Shown here: in pieces, positions 1 to 8,900 of the stretch | Layout of the letters: every line of letters begins with the position of its first letter | How positions within the stretch are numbered: the first letter of the stretch is position 1 | Source of the DNA: CAKUFA01 sp963618735 | GTDB lineage: Bacteria; Bacillota; Clostridia; Christensenellales; Aristaeellaceae | Assembly: GCA_963618735.1 (NCBI GenBank) | Contig: CAVEUM010000012.1 | Span: 3,086 to 67,085, forward strand | DNA: 64,000 nucleotides | Direction: 5' to 3' | Translations under genes and position numbers: made by a program | The notes under the pieces: model-generated | What the model saw: the letters and a program-made list of their open reading frames with translations, nothing else | What the model was told of the DNA's origin: nothing | The model's database searches: none

Positions 1-1342
1 GCACAATGGCTGCCAGGCCGAGGAAGCCAAGCATCAGTGCCTGGGGCTTAATGAGCACGCAAAGCATATAGACAGGCAATGCCCACAGCCACTTGCGCTT
101 GATGGCGAACCAAGCCACCAGCATCAGACCAAAGCACAGCACCGCGTCCACCTGGCACCAGGCCGCGCTATTCAGCACGAAGGCAGGATTGAAAGCAAAC
201 ATCAACGCCAGAATGCCTGCCTGGTTACGGGAGCAGCGTTCCTCACGCGCCACGCGATACAGCACATAGGCCATGCCCAGATCGCAAAGGCTGGGAATCA
301 CCTTGAAGATCACCGTAGAGCGCAGCACGTTAGACAGCACGGTATGCCCCGCAGTCAAGCTGCTAAGCCAGGACGAGATTGCACTATTGAGTCCCAGAAT
401 GTACACATAGGCCGGAGGATAGTCGCAGAAGTTCGTTGCCTCATAGAACTGTGTCGGGCCAACGCTCGCCATGGTGTTGCCCCAGCTCAGGAAGCAGTTC
501 ACATCCACCTGATAGCCATCCACCAGAACAGCAATGACCATGCGGGTTGCGAAGGCAAGCAAGAGACCAACGCCGAGCCACACAGGGGCATTCTTTTTCT
601 CCTGCAATTCATGGCGATCCAGCGTTACCGTTGGCGTGATCCATGCCGTGAGCAGTACAAAGGCAATGCCGATGAACATAAGCCACGGCCAGAACGCCGA
701 TGCCTCGGTGGTGTCTGTCTCCGTGTTATCCACCGGATCAACGTCCACAATTTCCTGCGTGGCATCAAACCAAAGGGACGCAATGCCGTCCCCCGGCACG
801 GCATCCACCTGCTTCAGGCACAGATCATCGAATGTCGCTTTGCCCATGGATTCGCCGCTATAGCCGCCCAGTCGGACAAAGATGGTGACTTCTGTCTGAT
901 CCTCGCCAGTTTCGCCGTACCACTCGATATACTGCCAGCCATCGGTGGTTCCATAAACGCCATCACTGAAGGAATAAAGCCCCTCCACGGACAGATTGGC
1001 GCCATGGCCGCTATCGGGGACATCCTCCGTGCGCACCCAGCCGGACAAGCAGTACAGGGAATCAGGCTCCACCGTCACGGTCTGGTAAAAACGCGCATCA
1101 TTCTCCGCCAGATTGCTGATCGTCACGGCGTGGTCACCGTTTTCCGCATCATCCGTTACGGAGAACACCGTATATCCCTCCTGCAGGCGGTACGCGTCTG
1201 TCGTCCAGCCTACAGGCATGCCGTCACCATCCAGCTCCTCAAAGCTTGGATTTTCCAGCAGATTTTCTCCGTCTTCCGCCAGGCCAGCCAATGGACAAAG
1301 CATCAGCACCAGCAGAAGCAGCCACAGGAACGATTTTTTCAT
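1..1342 (-). CDS. GT-C glycosyltransferase (Gpi18-like, COG5542 type) with N-terminal carbohydrate-binding-like domain; 3' end outside window
   Basis: Open from an ATG at 1342 to the window edge (447 codons visible, no stop). An AGAGGG Shine-Dalgarno lies just upstream. Residues 1-22 form a signal peptide ending LAGLAED. Residues about 26-178 look like a CBM4/9-type beta-sandwich: NPSFE at 31-35 followed by a GW turn, closing with FDDLCL at 171-176. A short acidic linker leads to a membrane segment at about 217-236, and from about 254 several hydrophobic helices follow. The first loop carries an Asp near residue 280 (VDVNCFLSWG), then a YPPAYVYIL stretch and a QVD motif, as in GT-C mannosyltransferases related to Gpi18. 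Such enzymes transfer a sugar from a lipid-phosphate donor on the outer face of the membrane. The acceptor is unknown. It is the last visible gene downstream of rbgA-rnhB-yraN. Confidence 0.75.
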   Translation of the reverse strand, partial: MKKSFLWLLLLVLMLCPLAGLAEDGENLLENPSFEELDGDGMPVGWTTDAYRLQEGYTVFSVTDDAENGDHAVTISNLAENDARFYQTVTVEPDSLYCLSGWVRTEDVPDSGHGANLSVEGLYSFSDGVYGTTDGWQYIEWYGETGEDQTEVTIFVRLGGYSGESMGKATFDDLCLKQVDAVPGDGIASLWFDATQEIVDVDPVDNTETDTTEASAFWPWLMFIGIAFVLLTAWITPTVTLDRHELQEKKNAPVWLGVGLLLAFATRMVIAVLVDGYQVDVNCFLSWGNTMASVGPTQFYEATNFCDYPPAYVYILGLNSAISSWLSSLTAGHTVLSNVLRSTVIFKVIPSLCDLGMAYVLYRVAREERCSRNQAGILALMFAFNPAFVLNSAAWCQVDAVLCFGLMLVAWFAIKRKWLWALPVYMLCVLIKPQALMLGFLGLAAIV

Positions 1343-1367
1343 CTTCAACCCTCTACTTTGGCGGGAT

Positions 1368-1730
1368 TCACGCCCATGACGCAGGCTGAAACGCATTGCT
1401 GACATGGTTGATCCCCCCGCTCGTGATTTCCACAACATCAAAACGGATTGAACGGCCAAAACACTGCGCAGAAAGCAAATATTGTCCTGCCGCATGCGTA
1501 ATCCGTTTTTGCTTCGCCGGCGTTACCGCCGTAAAACCGTCTCCTGCTTTTCCCCTGGGCCGTGCCTTAACCTCCACAAACACGATGGTCTCTCCATCCT
1601 CCATGATGAGATCCACCTCGCCATCTCCCCCGCGGAACCGCCTTGCAAGACAGGTCATGCCCTTTGCCGCAAGATATTCTTCCGCTGCCTGCTCACCCTG
1701 CAGACCGTCAGCATATTGACCGCGCCTCAT
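1368..1730 (-). CDS. yraN: YraN/UPF0102 family endonuclease-like protein
   Basis: 120 residues, the normal size for UPF0102. The PD-(D/E)xK-like core is visible as GEVDLI followed about 13 residues later by FVEVKAR, then a QKRI segment and an RFDVVEI strand. The family is predicted to be nuclease-like and usually sits beside rnhB, as here, but its biological role is not settled. The ATG at 1730 overlaps the stop of rnhB by 4 bases, so translation is probably coupled within the rbgA-rnhB-yraN operon. Confidence 0.9.
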   Translation of the reverse strand: MRRGQYADGLQGEQAAEEYLAAKGMTCLARRFRGGDGEVDLIMEDGETIVFVEVKARPRGKAGDGFTAVTPAKQKRITHAAGQYLLSAQCFGRSIRFDVVEITSGGINHVSNAFQPASWA

Positions 1731-2344
1731 AGGATGTTCTTCAGGAAGCTGCGGCGATGGGCAGGACAGGGGCCTAGCTCCTTCAGCGCCGCCACATGCT
1801 CAGCTGTGCCGTAGCCCTTATTGCGTGCGAAGCCATAGCCAGGGTATTTTTCGTCCAGCGCCGCCATTTCGCGATCACGGGTGACCTTTGCCACAATGCT
1901 CGCCGCCGCGATAGCATACGACGTGGCGTCCCCGTGGATAATCGGCACTTCCATGCCCTTCAGTCCCAGATTGGCGACAGCGTCCACCATGAACACATCC
2001 GCCGGAACCTGCTCTGCCGCCTCCCGCATCGCCTTTTTGGTGGCCTGCAGGATGTTCATTTCGTCAATTTCCTCTGGCGTAGAGCGGCCAATGCCCACAT
2101 ACAGCGCTTCCGCCATAATTTCCTCGTAAACCTTTTCGCGTCTGCTCTCGCTGAGCTTTTTGCTGTCATCTACCCACAGAATATGCGATTCCCTGGGCAT
2201 GACAACGCAGGCCACCACCACGTCCCCTACCAGAGGACCGCGGCCGACCTCATCCATGCCAGCCACCACCAGTCCCTGGGACAGGAAGGGCATGTCTGTT
2301 TCTCTCAGCGCCTGAAACCTGGCTTCACGATCAATCTTCGGCAT
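1727..2344 (-). CDS. rnhB: Ribonuclease HII
   Basis: 205 residues. Removes RNA from RNA-DNA hybrids, including single misincorporated ribonucleotides. The type 2 RNase H signature DEVGRGPL begins at residue 31 and supplies the first acidic metal ligands; the DSKKLSESRR block, an Asp-containing VDAVANL strand and HGDATSYAIAAASIVAKV follow in the expected order. It overlaps the end of rbgA by 14 bases and yraN by 4, so the three genes form a tight operon, a very common arrangement in Firmicutes. Confidence 0.96.
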   Translation of the reverse strand: MPKIDREARFQALRETDMPFLSQGLVVAGMDEVGRGPLVGDVVVACVVMPRESHILWVDDSKKLSESRREKVYEEIMAEALYVGIGRSTPEEIDEMNILQATKKAMREAAEQVPADVFMVDAVANLGLKGMEVPIIHGDATSYAIAAASIVAKVTRDREMAALDEKYPGYGFARNKGYGTAEHVAALKELGPCPAHRRSFLKNIL

Positions 2345-3227
2345 GTGTGTTCTCTCCTGCCCCCGGAATCGTTAGTCTGCGAGGCTTCGGCGCGGGCATT
2401 TCCAGCGTCAGCGGTCCCAGCTTGCCGGCACGGAACTCATCCAGCACCACAGCGCAGCAGCGATCATAGTCGCATACGCCGCCCTTCATCAGAAAGCCGC
2501 GTCCACGGCAAACTGCTTCCAGCAGTGCCTCGCCTTCCAGCGTCGTGTCCTTGATTTTGAAACGTTCTGCCACCGCCTGAGGCTTCACTGCCAGCATATC
2601 CCGCAAAAGGTGAATCGTCAGCATGGGCAGATCAACCACGTCATCCTTCACGGTGCCGATATAGCACAGGCGGCGGGCGGCAATCTGATCATCCAGCCGC
2701 GGCCACAGAAGGCCGGGGGTATCCATCAATTCCAAATAAGGAGTGATCTTCACCCATTGATTGGAGCGTGTCACGCCAGGTCGGTCACCCGTTTTGGCGA
2801 TGCTTCCGCCATGGAGCTTGTTGGTGAAGGTACTCTTGCCCACGTTTGGAACGCCCACCACCATAGCACGCACCGTTTTGTGGATGCCCTTCTGTTCCGC
2901 GCGCTCCACGGTTTCCCTCGCTGCCTTTTCGATGACTGCCAGGCCGTCCCTGCTTTTGCCGCCCAAGGAGCGGTAAGCATAGGCGTCAATGCCCTGCTGC
3001 TGGAAATGGTTAATCCACGTTTTTGTGGCTGCAGGATCCGCCAGGTCAGATTTATTCAGCAAAAGGACACGCTTCTTGCCTTGAATCATCTTATCAAGAT
3101 CGGGATTGCGGCTGGAATGAGGCAGTCTTGCGTCGCACAGCTCAATCACCACATCCACGCGACCCAGCTGCTGTGCCAGGAGTCGCTTCGCCCGCGCCAT
3201 ATGTCCCGGGTACCAGTTAATATCCAT
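2331..3227 (-). CDS. rbgA: Ribosome biogenesis GTPase RbgA (YlqF)
   Basis: 298 residues. A circularly permuted GTPase that acts late in 50S subunit assembly. The permuted motif order is visible: G4 (NKSD, about residue 58) comes before the P-loop GVPNVGKSTF (about 124-133) and G3 DTPG (about 171). The N-terminal WYPGHMARAKR signature is typical of YlqF. A C-terminal helical domain ends in a basic Pro-rich tail. Start at ATG 3227 with an AAAGG Shine-Dalgarno. Only 24 bases separate it from the cysteine-peptidase gene upstream, so the two may share a transcript. Confidence 0.95.
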   Translation of the reverse strand: MDINWYPGHMARAKRLLAQQLGRVDVVIELCDARLPHSSRNPDLDKMIQGKKRVLLLNKSDLADPAATKTWINHFQQQGIDAYAYRSLGGKSRDGLAVIEKAARETVERAEQKGIHKTVRAMVVGVPNVGKSTFTNKLHGGSIAKTGDRPGVTRSNQWVKITPYLELMDTPGLLWPRLDDQIAARRLCYIGTVKDDVVDLPMLTIHLLRDMLAVKPQAVAERFKIKDTTLEGEALLEAVCRGRGFLMKGGVCDYDRCCAVVLDEFRAGKLGPLTLEMPAPKPRRLTIPGAGENTHAED

Positions 3228-3251
3228 ACTTTTTTACCTTTCTTCTGTGGA

Positions 3252-4100
3252 TTATTCCGCGTAAATGATATCGTCACGCAGACGGTAGAGAGTGGCGCCA
3301 CGGGTCTTCTTGCAGAAAGCTTCCGCCCACCACTCCACGCTCTTTACTTCATCATACTGCACCAGGCCGTAGCGGATGCCGTTCTTTTTGCCACCGCGCA
3401 TGTTGGAATCCATCCAATGGATTTCATCGTTTTCCGCGTCATAGCCAAGCATAATGGCACTATGGGCACCCGTGCCGTACTCATACTTCGCAGACATCTG
3501 GAAATAATCGCCCCGTTGTGCCTGGCGCATAAAGTCGCAGGCCAGCTCGAAGTTTTCCTCATAGGTCAAGGATGTATCGTAGCGGAAGCTTGCCGCCTCA
3601 TAGAAGGGATTGCCCTCACTGGCAGGGATATCTTCCCACGCCAGGCCATAGGAATAAGGCTTGCACTCCGCCTTTGGCAGATTGTTAGGAATGACCAGCG
3701 TAACATCCGGGTATTCTGCGATGCGAAAATCATCCCGATTCTGGCGGAACAGATAAACCGTAAAGTTCTTGCAGACATAGATGTCGCTTGCATAGTGGGC
3801 GCGCTGGCTCTTGCCGTCTGCTTTCACATACAGCTCATAGCCAAGGTTGATAATCCGATCAATGAAATCGTTCCGCGCCGTTTGGTCAGTGGTGCTCTCC
3901 TCTGAGGGTTCCTCCGTCTCGCTCTCCACAGACGACTCGTATTCATCCATAGGGATCGCATTATTGTCATCGTCCAGCATGACCTCTTCTATAATGGTCT
4001 CGATGCTGACATCCTCTTCTTCCTCTTCTGCATACGATGCAGAAATCAGGAGCAGCAGAACCATCAAAAATGCCAGACACGCAAATCCTTTGCGCCGCAT
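3252..4100 (-). CDS. Secreted cysteine-peptidase-like protein (CHAP/NlpC-P60 or C39-like)
   Basis: 282 residues. A signal peptide ends near residue 24 (ISASYAEE). A very acidic Glu/Asp/Ser-rich linker covers residues 25-75. The C-terminal domain carries a plausible papain-like triad: Cys110 at the start of a helix (VCKNFTVYLF), His213 in GAHSAIMLGY and Asp231 in WMDSN, with GDYFQ about 15 residues before the His as in CHAP/NlpC folds. It probably cleaves cell-wall or peptide material outside the cell, but substrate and family are not certain. Start ATG 4100 has a GAGGTGA Shine-Dalgarno and a promoter at 4123-4151. Confidence 0.6.
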   Translation of the reverse strand: MRRKGFACLAFLMVLLLLISASYAEEEEEDVSIETIIEEVMLDDDNNAIPMDEYESSVESETEEPSEESTTDQTARNDFIDRIINLGYELYVKADGKSQRAHYASDIYVCKNFTVYLFRQNRDDFRIAEYPDVTLVIPNNLPKAECKPYSYGLAWEDIPASEGNPFYEAASFRYDTSLTYEENFELACDFMRQAQRGDYFQMSAKYEYGTGAHSAIMLGYDAENDEIHWMDSNMRGGKKNGIRYGLVQYDEVKSVEWWAEAFCKKTRGATLYRLRDDIIYAE

Positions 4101-4122
4101 GATTCATCACCTCACGTCTTCC

Positions 4123-4151
4123 ATGATACCATGCAAACGCCGAAATTGCAA
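4123..4151 (-). promoter_or_regulatory. Promoter of the cysteine-peptidase-like gene
   Basis: On the minus strand, TTGCAA (4151-4146), a 17-bp spacer and TATCAT (4128-4123), 23 bases before the ATG at 4100. It abuts the first unit of the 208-bp tandem repeat array. Confidence 0.6.
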
Positions 4152-4173
4152 AGAGTTTTGACACGGCAGTTTT

Positions 4174-4219
4174 GCGGGAGGAGCGAAACCGCTTTGAAAA
4201 GCGTTTTCTCCCCTCCCGC
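4174..4219. repeat. Hairpin repeat, copy 1
   Basis: Imperfect palindrome starting GCGGGAGGAGCG and ending CTCCCCTCCCGC, with an inner AACCGCTTTGAAAAGCG hairpin, followed by CCTAAACTTTC. The same design recurs at 4382, 4590, 41201 and 61663. Confidence 0.8.
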
Positions 4220-4381
4220 ACCCTCTCTTTTTCCCTAAACTTTCATAACAGGATCCTGTTTTTCCGCTCTGGCTCTCATTTTTCCCACACAGGAGCATTC
4301 AGCGTTTCCGCGATGGCTCGATGCAGATGTTCATCTTTCTGGTGCACGTAGTCCACGGAGGAGTTTTGACGCAACCAATTT

Positions 4382-4427
4382 GCGGGAGGAGCGAAACCGC
4401 TTTGAAAAGCGTTTTCTCCCCTCCCGC
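4382..4427. repeat. Hairpin repeat, copy 2
   Basis: Second copy of the GCGGGAGG palindrome, identical in its core to copy 1, within the second tandem unit. Confidence 0.8.
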
Positions 4428-4589
4428 GCCCTCTCTTTTTCCCTAAACTTTCATAACAGGATCCTGTTCTTCCGCTCTGACCCTCATTTTTCCCACACAG
4501 GAGCGTTCAGCGTTTCCGCGATGGCTCGATGCAGATGTTCATCTTTCTGGTGCACGTAGTCCACGGAGGAGTTTTGACGCAACCAATTT

Positions 4590-4635
4590 GCGGGAGGAGC
4601 GAAACCGCTTTGAAAAGCGTTTTCTCCCCTCCCGC
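4590..4635. repeat. Hairpin repeat, copy 3
   Basis: Third copy, directly downstream of the true 3' end of the serine hydrolase gene. The stem could end transcription of the minus-strand gene, but no clear T-run follows, so a terminator role is only possible. Confidence 0.8.
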
Positions 4636-4692
4636 GCCCTCTCTTTTTCCCTAAACTTTCATAACAGGATCCTATTTTTTCCGCTTTGGCTC

Positions 4693-5952
4693 TCATTTTT
4701 CCCACGCAGGAGCGTTCAGTGTTTCCGCGATGGCTCGATGCAGATGCTCATCTTTTTGGTGCACGTAGTCTACGGAGGAGTACACCCATGTGCCATCCGG
4801 CAGAAAGAACTTGCCCGATCCGTCAGGCGCGAGACCGTAATCCGTCAGTGACTTTCCCGCCTCTGGCAGCAAAACCGTCAGTCGGTTTTCCACACGATTT
4901 CCCAACATCAAGGAAAACACGCCCGTTACCGGATCAATAGCTATATGGTTGCCCGTAAAACCAGACAAGCCAATGGCTTCATCGCTCATATAAACGGGAA
5001 TTTCAGAAAAATACTGCTGAGGATGCTTCACATAGCACTGACTTCCCAGATATTGCGTGTATCGGCCGTCAGGCAGCCTGCGCCCCAGGCGATTTCTTGC
5101 CATCATCCGAAGGGTATCACGTTTCAGAAGTTTCCCCTGCAGAAGTCCCTGTGCAAGGCGAATCATATCGCCCCTCGCAGCAAAAAGTCCCGCATGGCCG
5201 CACAATCTCCCGTCACTGCCAAGGAGCTGCGCCTTGGGGTCATGCGGCGTGCCTGGGGCAATGCCCGACCGATGGATATACCTTCCGCGTTCCATGCGGT
5301 GCTCATGATCATAGCAGACACAGTCCTGCAGACGGTTTTGCGGCACCTTAGCAAAGGTATTCTCCATACGAAGCGGTTCGAGGATTTCCTGACGAATGCA
5401 CGCCATCAGCGGCATTTGACAGATACCCTCCGCAACAAACCCCAGCACCATGGCATGCATATCAGAATAGAAGCGCCCTGTGCCTTGCTCCTCAGGCACA
5501 ACGGCAAAGAGCTGGCACAGACCCGCTGTGCGATCTTGCTGGGCATCCACCCGCTCAGGTGTCACCAGTGCCACCTCAAAGCCCAGCACCTGATCTACCG
5601 TGATATTTTTCAGGCAGGCAAACTGCGGCGCGTAGGCGGTAACAGGCGCATCCAGCCGAAGTCTCCCCTGCTCCCACAATCGCATGACCGTAAGTCCTGT
5701 GAACAGCTTGGTCAGGCTCGCCAGATCAAACAGCGTTTGTTCGGTGATTTTCCCTGTGCCATCGCCATGGATCGCTCCGGCAGACGCCTCGCAGGCCGTT
5801 TCCGCCGTGCCGCACGCAACCGTCAGGCAGGACATAATGTGGGTATCGTTCACGAAATATTCCGCAGCATCTTTCAGCGTCACACCAGCCGCCCCCCCTT
5901 CTCTATGTATACGAAGAATTCCAGAGAGGCTTCCCCCTCTGGAACATTTCAT
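4693..5952 (-). CDS. Serine hydrolase of the beta-lactamase / PBP4*-esterase family
   Basis: 419 residues from the ATG at 5952. The catalytic SxxK is in LASLTKLFTG, the second motif is probably YSDMH (Tyr-Ser-Asp), and HAGLF sits in the usual third-motif region. The family includes D-alanyl peptidases and esterases; no substrate can be assigned. No membrane anchor is seen, so it may be cytoplasmic. The ATG lacks a Shine-Dalgarno; a GTG at 5883 (Val24) preceded by a run of G (GAAGGGGGGGC) is a credible alternative start and removes an atypical N-terminus. It follows polC by 9 bases, so both are probably cotranscribed. Its last 28 codons are present three times (4155-4779). Confidence 0.8.
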   Translation of the reverse strand: MKCSRGGSLSGILRIHREGGAAGVTLKDAAEYFVNDTHIMSCLTVACGTAETACEASAGAIHGDGTGKITEQTLFDLASLTKLFTGLTVMRLWEQGRLRLDAPVTAYAPQFACLKNITVDQVLGFEVALVTPERVDAQQDRTAGLCQLFAVVPEEQGTGRFYSDMHAMVLGFVAEGICQMPLMACIRQEILEPLRMENTFAKVPQNRLQDCVCYDHEHRMERGRYIHRSGIAPGTPHDPKAQLLGSDGRLCGHAGLFAARGDMIRLAQGLLQGKLLKRDTLRMMARNRLGRRLPDGRYTQYLGSQCYVKHPQQYFSEIPVYMSDEAIGLSGFTGNHIAIDPVTGVFSLMLGNRVENRLTVLLPEAGKSLTDYGLAPDGSGKFFLPDGTWVYSSVDYVHQKDEHLHRAIAETLNAPAWEK

Positions 5953-5961
5953 GAAAAGCCA

Positions 5962-8900
5962 TCAGAACATGCTGATCTGGCTGGTTTCGCTCAGTCCCTC
6001 CAGGGAACCATGCGTCCGCAGCAGATCCACCACGCCATTGCCCACATGTCCGCGCGCCTTCAAATCCTCAACGGACAGGAAGGGACTTTCGTCCCGCGCG
6101 GCTACAATAGAGATGGCGGCACTTTCACCCAGTCCGCCAAGGCTGGTAAAGGGACAGCGCAGGTTGCCATCCTCAATCTTGAACTTGCGTACGTCGCTCT
6201 TGTACAGATCCACCGGCAGGAAGTGAATGCCGCGCATGTTCATTTCCAGCACCAGCTCCAGTGCCGTTTGCGATTCCTTGTCCTTGGCAGTAGCATCCTC
6301 CATGTCCTTGATTTCACGGATCTTGGCACGGCAGGTATCAGGGTCGATAATCATGGTAGCCGCGTTGAAGCCATCGCCGCGAACCGTGAAATAGGCCGCA
6401 TAGTATGCCACGGGATGGTGTACCTTGAACCACGCAATGCGCAGAGCCATGGTCACGTAAGCCACAGCGTGTCCCTTCGGGAACATGTACTTAATCTTCT
6501 TGCAGCTTTCAATAAACCACGGTGCCACATCGTGATCAAGCATGGCCTGCTCCATTTCAGGCTTCAGGCCTTTGCCCTTACGTACAGCCTCCATGGTTGT
6601 GAAGGACAGCTTAGGCTCCACGCCCTTATCAATCAGGTAATTCATGATATCATCACGGCAGCAGACGCATTCCTTCAGTGTAGCAGTGCCGGAGCGGATG
6701 ATGTCCTGTGCGTTGCCCAGCCACACGTCCGTACCATGGCTCAGGCCTGAAATACGAATCAATTCCTCCATGGTAGACGGGTGCGTATCATCCAGCATGC
6801 CGCGCACAAAGGCCGTACCAAATTCAGGAATGCCGAATGTGCCCGTGGTGCAGTCAATCTGCTCTTTGGTAACGCCCAGCGCCTCCGGCGAATGGAACAG
6901 GCTGCGAACAGCGGGGTCATCCAGCGGAATATCACGGAAATCAACGCCTGTCAATTCGCCCAGCTCGTGAATCATGGTGGGGTCAAGGTGACCCAGGCAG
7001 TCCAGTTTCACCAGAATATCGTGCATGGAGTTGAAGTCGAAATGGGTGGTGATGAACTCAGCCGTTGGGTCGTCCGCAGGGTGCTGAACCGCCGTAAACT
7101 GGTAGATTTCATATTCCTTCGGCACAACAACCATGCCCGCAGGATGCTGGCCTGTGGTTCTCTTTACGCCCACGCAACCCTGAACAAGCCGTTCCTTTTC
7201 CGTGTTGCCGCACTGGATGTGTCTTTCTTCCAGATACTTGCTGACGTAGCCGTAAGCCGTCTTGTCTGCCAGCGTACCCACGGTGCCGGCACGGAACACG
7301 TGACCTTCACCAAAAAGTTCCACCACCTGATGATGGGCGCGGGACTGGTATTCATTTGCAAAGTTCAGGTCAATATCAGGCACCTTGTCGCCGGCAAAGC
7401 CCAGGAAAACCTCGAAAGGAATATCGAAACCATCCTTGGTCAGGGGATTGCCGCAGATGGGACAATCTCTGTCCGGCAAGTCCACACCTACCTGATACTT
7501 GCTCTTATCCACATCAAAGAAACCTTTATGGCAATGCTTGCAGCGGTAGTGAGGCGGCAGTGCGTTCACCTCAGTGATGCCGCACATACAGGCCACAAAG
7601 CTGGAGCCCACACTGCCGCGGCTGCCCACCAGGTAGCCATCCTTCAGCGAACGCTGCACCAGCCGTTCTGCAATGTTATACAACGTTGCGAAACCGTAGC
7701 CAATAATAGAATTCAATTCCTTTTCCAGCCGCTTGGTAACAATCTCCGGCAGAGGATCACCGTACCATTCTTTGGCCGTGCCCCAGGACATGTTCTGAAT
7801 GTTATCCGCAGCATCCGGCCAGAAGGGCTGGAAAGTATCCTCACCTTTGGGATGCTTGGGAAACAGACGCAGCTGCTCCACCTGGTCGGCAATTTTTCTG
7901 GGATTTTCAATAACCACCTCATGGGCTTTTTCCTTGCCTAGGTAGCTGAATTCATCCAGCATCTCATTGGTGGTTTTGAAATACAGCGGCGGCTGATTAT
8001 CACAGTCGTCAAAGCCCTGACCTGCCTGAATGATGGCGCGGTTGATAGCATTGTGCGGGTCAAGGAAGTGCACGTCACCCGTGGCAACCACAGGGAGTCC
8101 CATTTCTTCGCCCAGTTTGACGATGGTTCGGTTCAAATCCCGCAATCCTTCATCGTCCTTCACCTGACCATCACGAACCAGGAAGGCGTTGTTGCCGATG
8201 GGCTGAATCTCCAGATAGTCGTAAAAGCTGGCGATTTTCTTCAGCTTTTCCCAGCTTTCACCTGCCAGCACGGCACGGAACAGTTCACCCGCTTCACAGG
8301 CGCTGCCGACAATCAGACCCTCGCGGTATTTCTGAATCATCGCCTTAGGCATGTGAGGCTTGCGGCGGAAGTATTCCAGATGACCAATGGAAACCAGACG
8401 ATTCAGGTTCTCCATGCCCTTCTGCGTTTTTACCAGCAGAATGATATGGAAGCTTTCACCAATAGCGCCGCCTTGCAGCTGGCGGTTCAAGTCTGCCAGC
8501 GTATTCATGCCCTTTTCACGGCATTCCTTGTACATTTTTGCAAGGCACAGTGCCGTAGCGGTGGCGTCATGCACGGCTCGATGCGCATTCTTCAGGCTGA
8601 CGCCTAACTGCTTACACAAACTGCCCAGCTTGTGGCTCTTCATATCGGGGTACATCTTGCGGCACATGGTCAGGGTATCCAGCACGGTGCCATCCCACTG
8701 AATATTCAGTCGGCGAAGTTCTGCCTTCAGCAGTGCCGCATCAAAAGAAGCGTTGTGGGCAGCGATGGGACAGTCCCCAATGAAGTCCATCAGCTTGGGA
8801 ATGGCCGTTTCCGCCGTTTCCTTATCGGCCAGCATCATGTCTGTGATGCCTGTGATGTTGGTGATTTTTTCTGCCAGCGGCTGCTTGGGATTCACCAGCA

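Larger units (their letters stand above)
4155..4779. repeat. Three tandem 208/209-bp units: hairpin repeat plus duplicated 3' end of the serine hydrolase gene
   Basis: Units begin at 4155, 4363 and 4571, each starting GTTTTGAC and ending in GGAGGA. Each contains a palindrome (see the hairpin entries) followed, on the minus strand, by the last 28 codons and stop of the gene at 4693-5952. Only the third unit is joined to the body of the gene; the other two are detached tails that keep the reading frame and the TGA stop (one reads ...NAPVWEK instead of ...NAPAWEK). The units differ by a modest number of substitutions, so the duplication is not brand new. This accounts for the whole 590-base gap between genes. 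Confidence 0.9.

Noticed and set aside
4484..4705. Small gene encoding a 73-residue protein ending in ...NAPVWEK
   Set aside because: It is a duplicated serine-hydrolase tail read together with the hairpin repeat; no promoter or ribosome-binding site fits.
4155..4779. CRISPR-like array
   Set aside because: Units are about 208 bases with coding-derived content and no short repeats with variable spacers; no cas genes are present.
4945..6750. 601-codon plus-strand open frame opposite the serine hydrolase and polC
   Set aside because: Spans two genes antisense and has no ribosome-binding site or recognisable domain.
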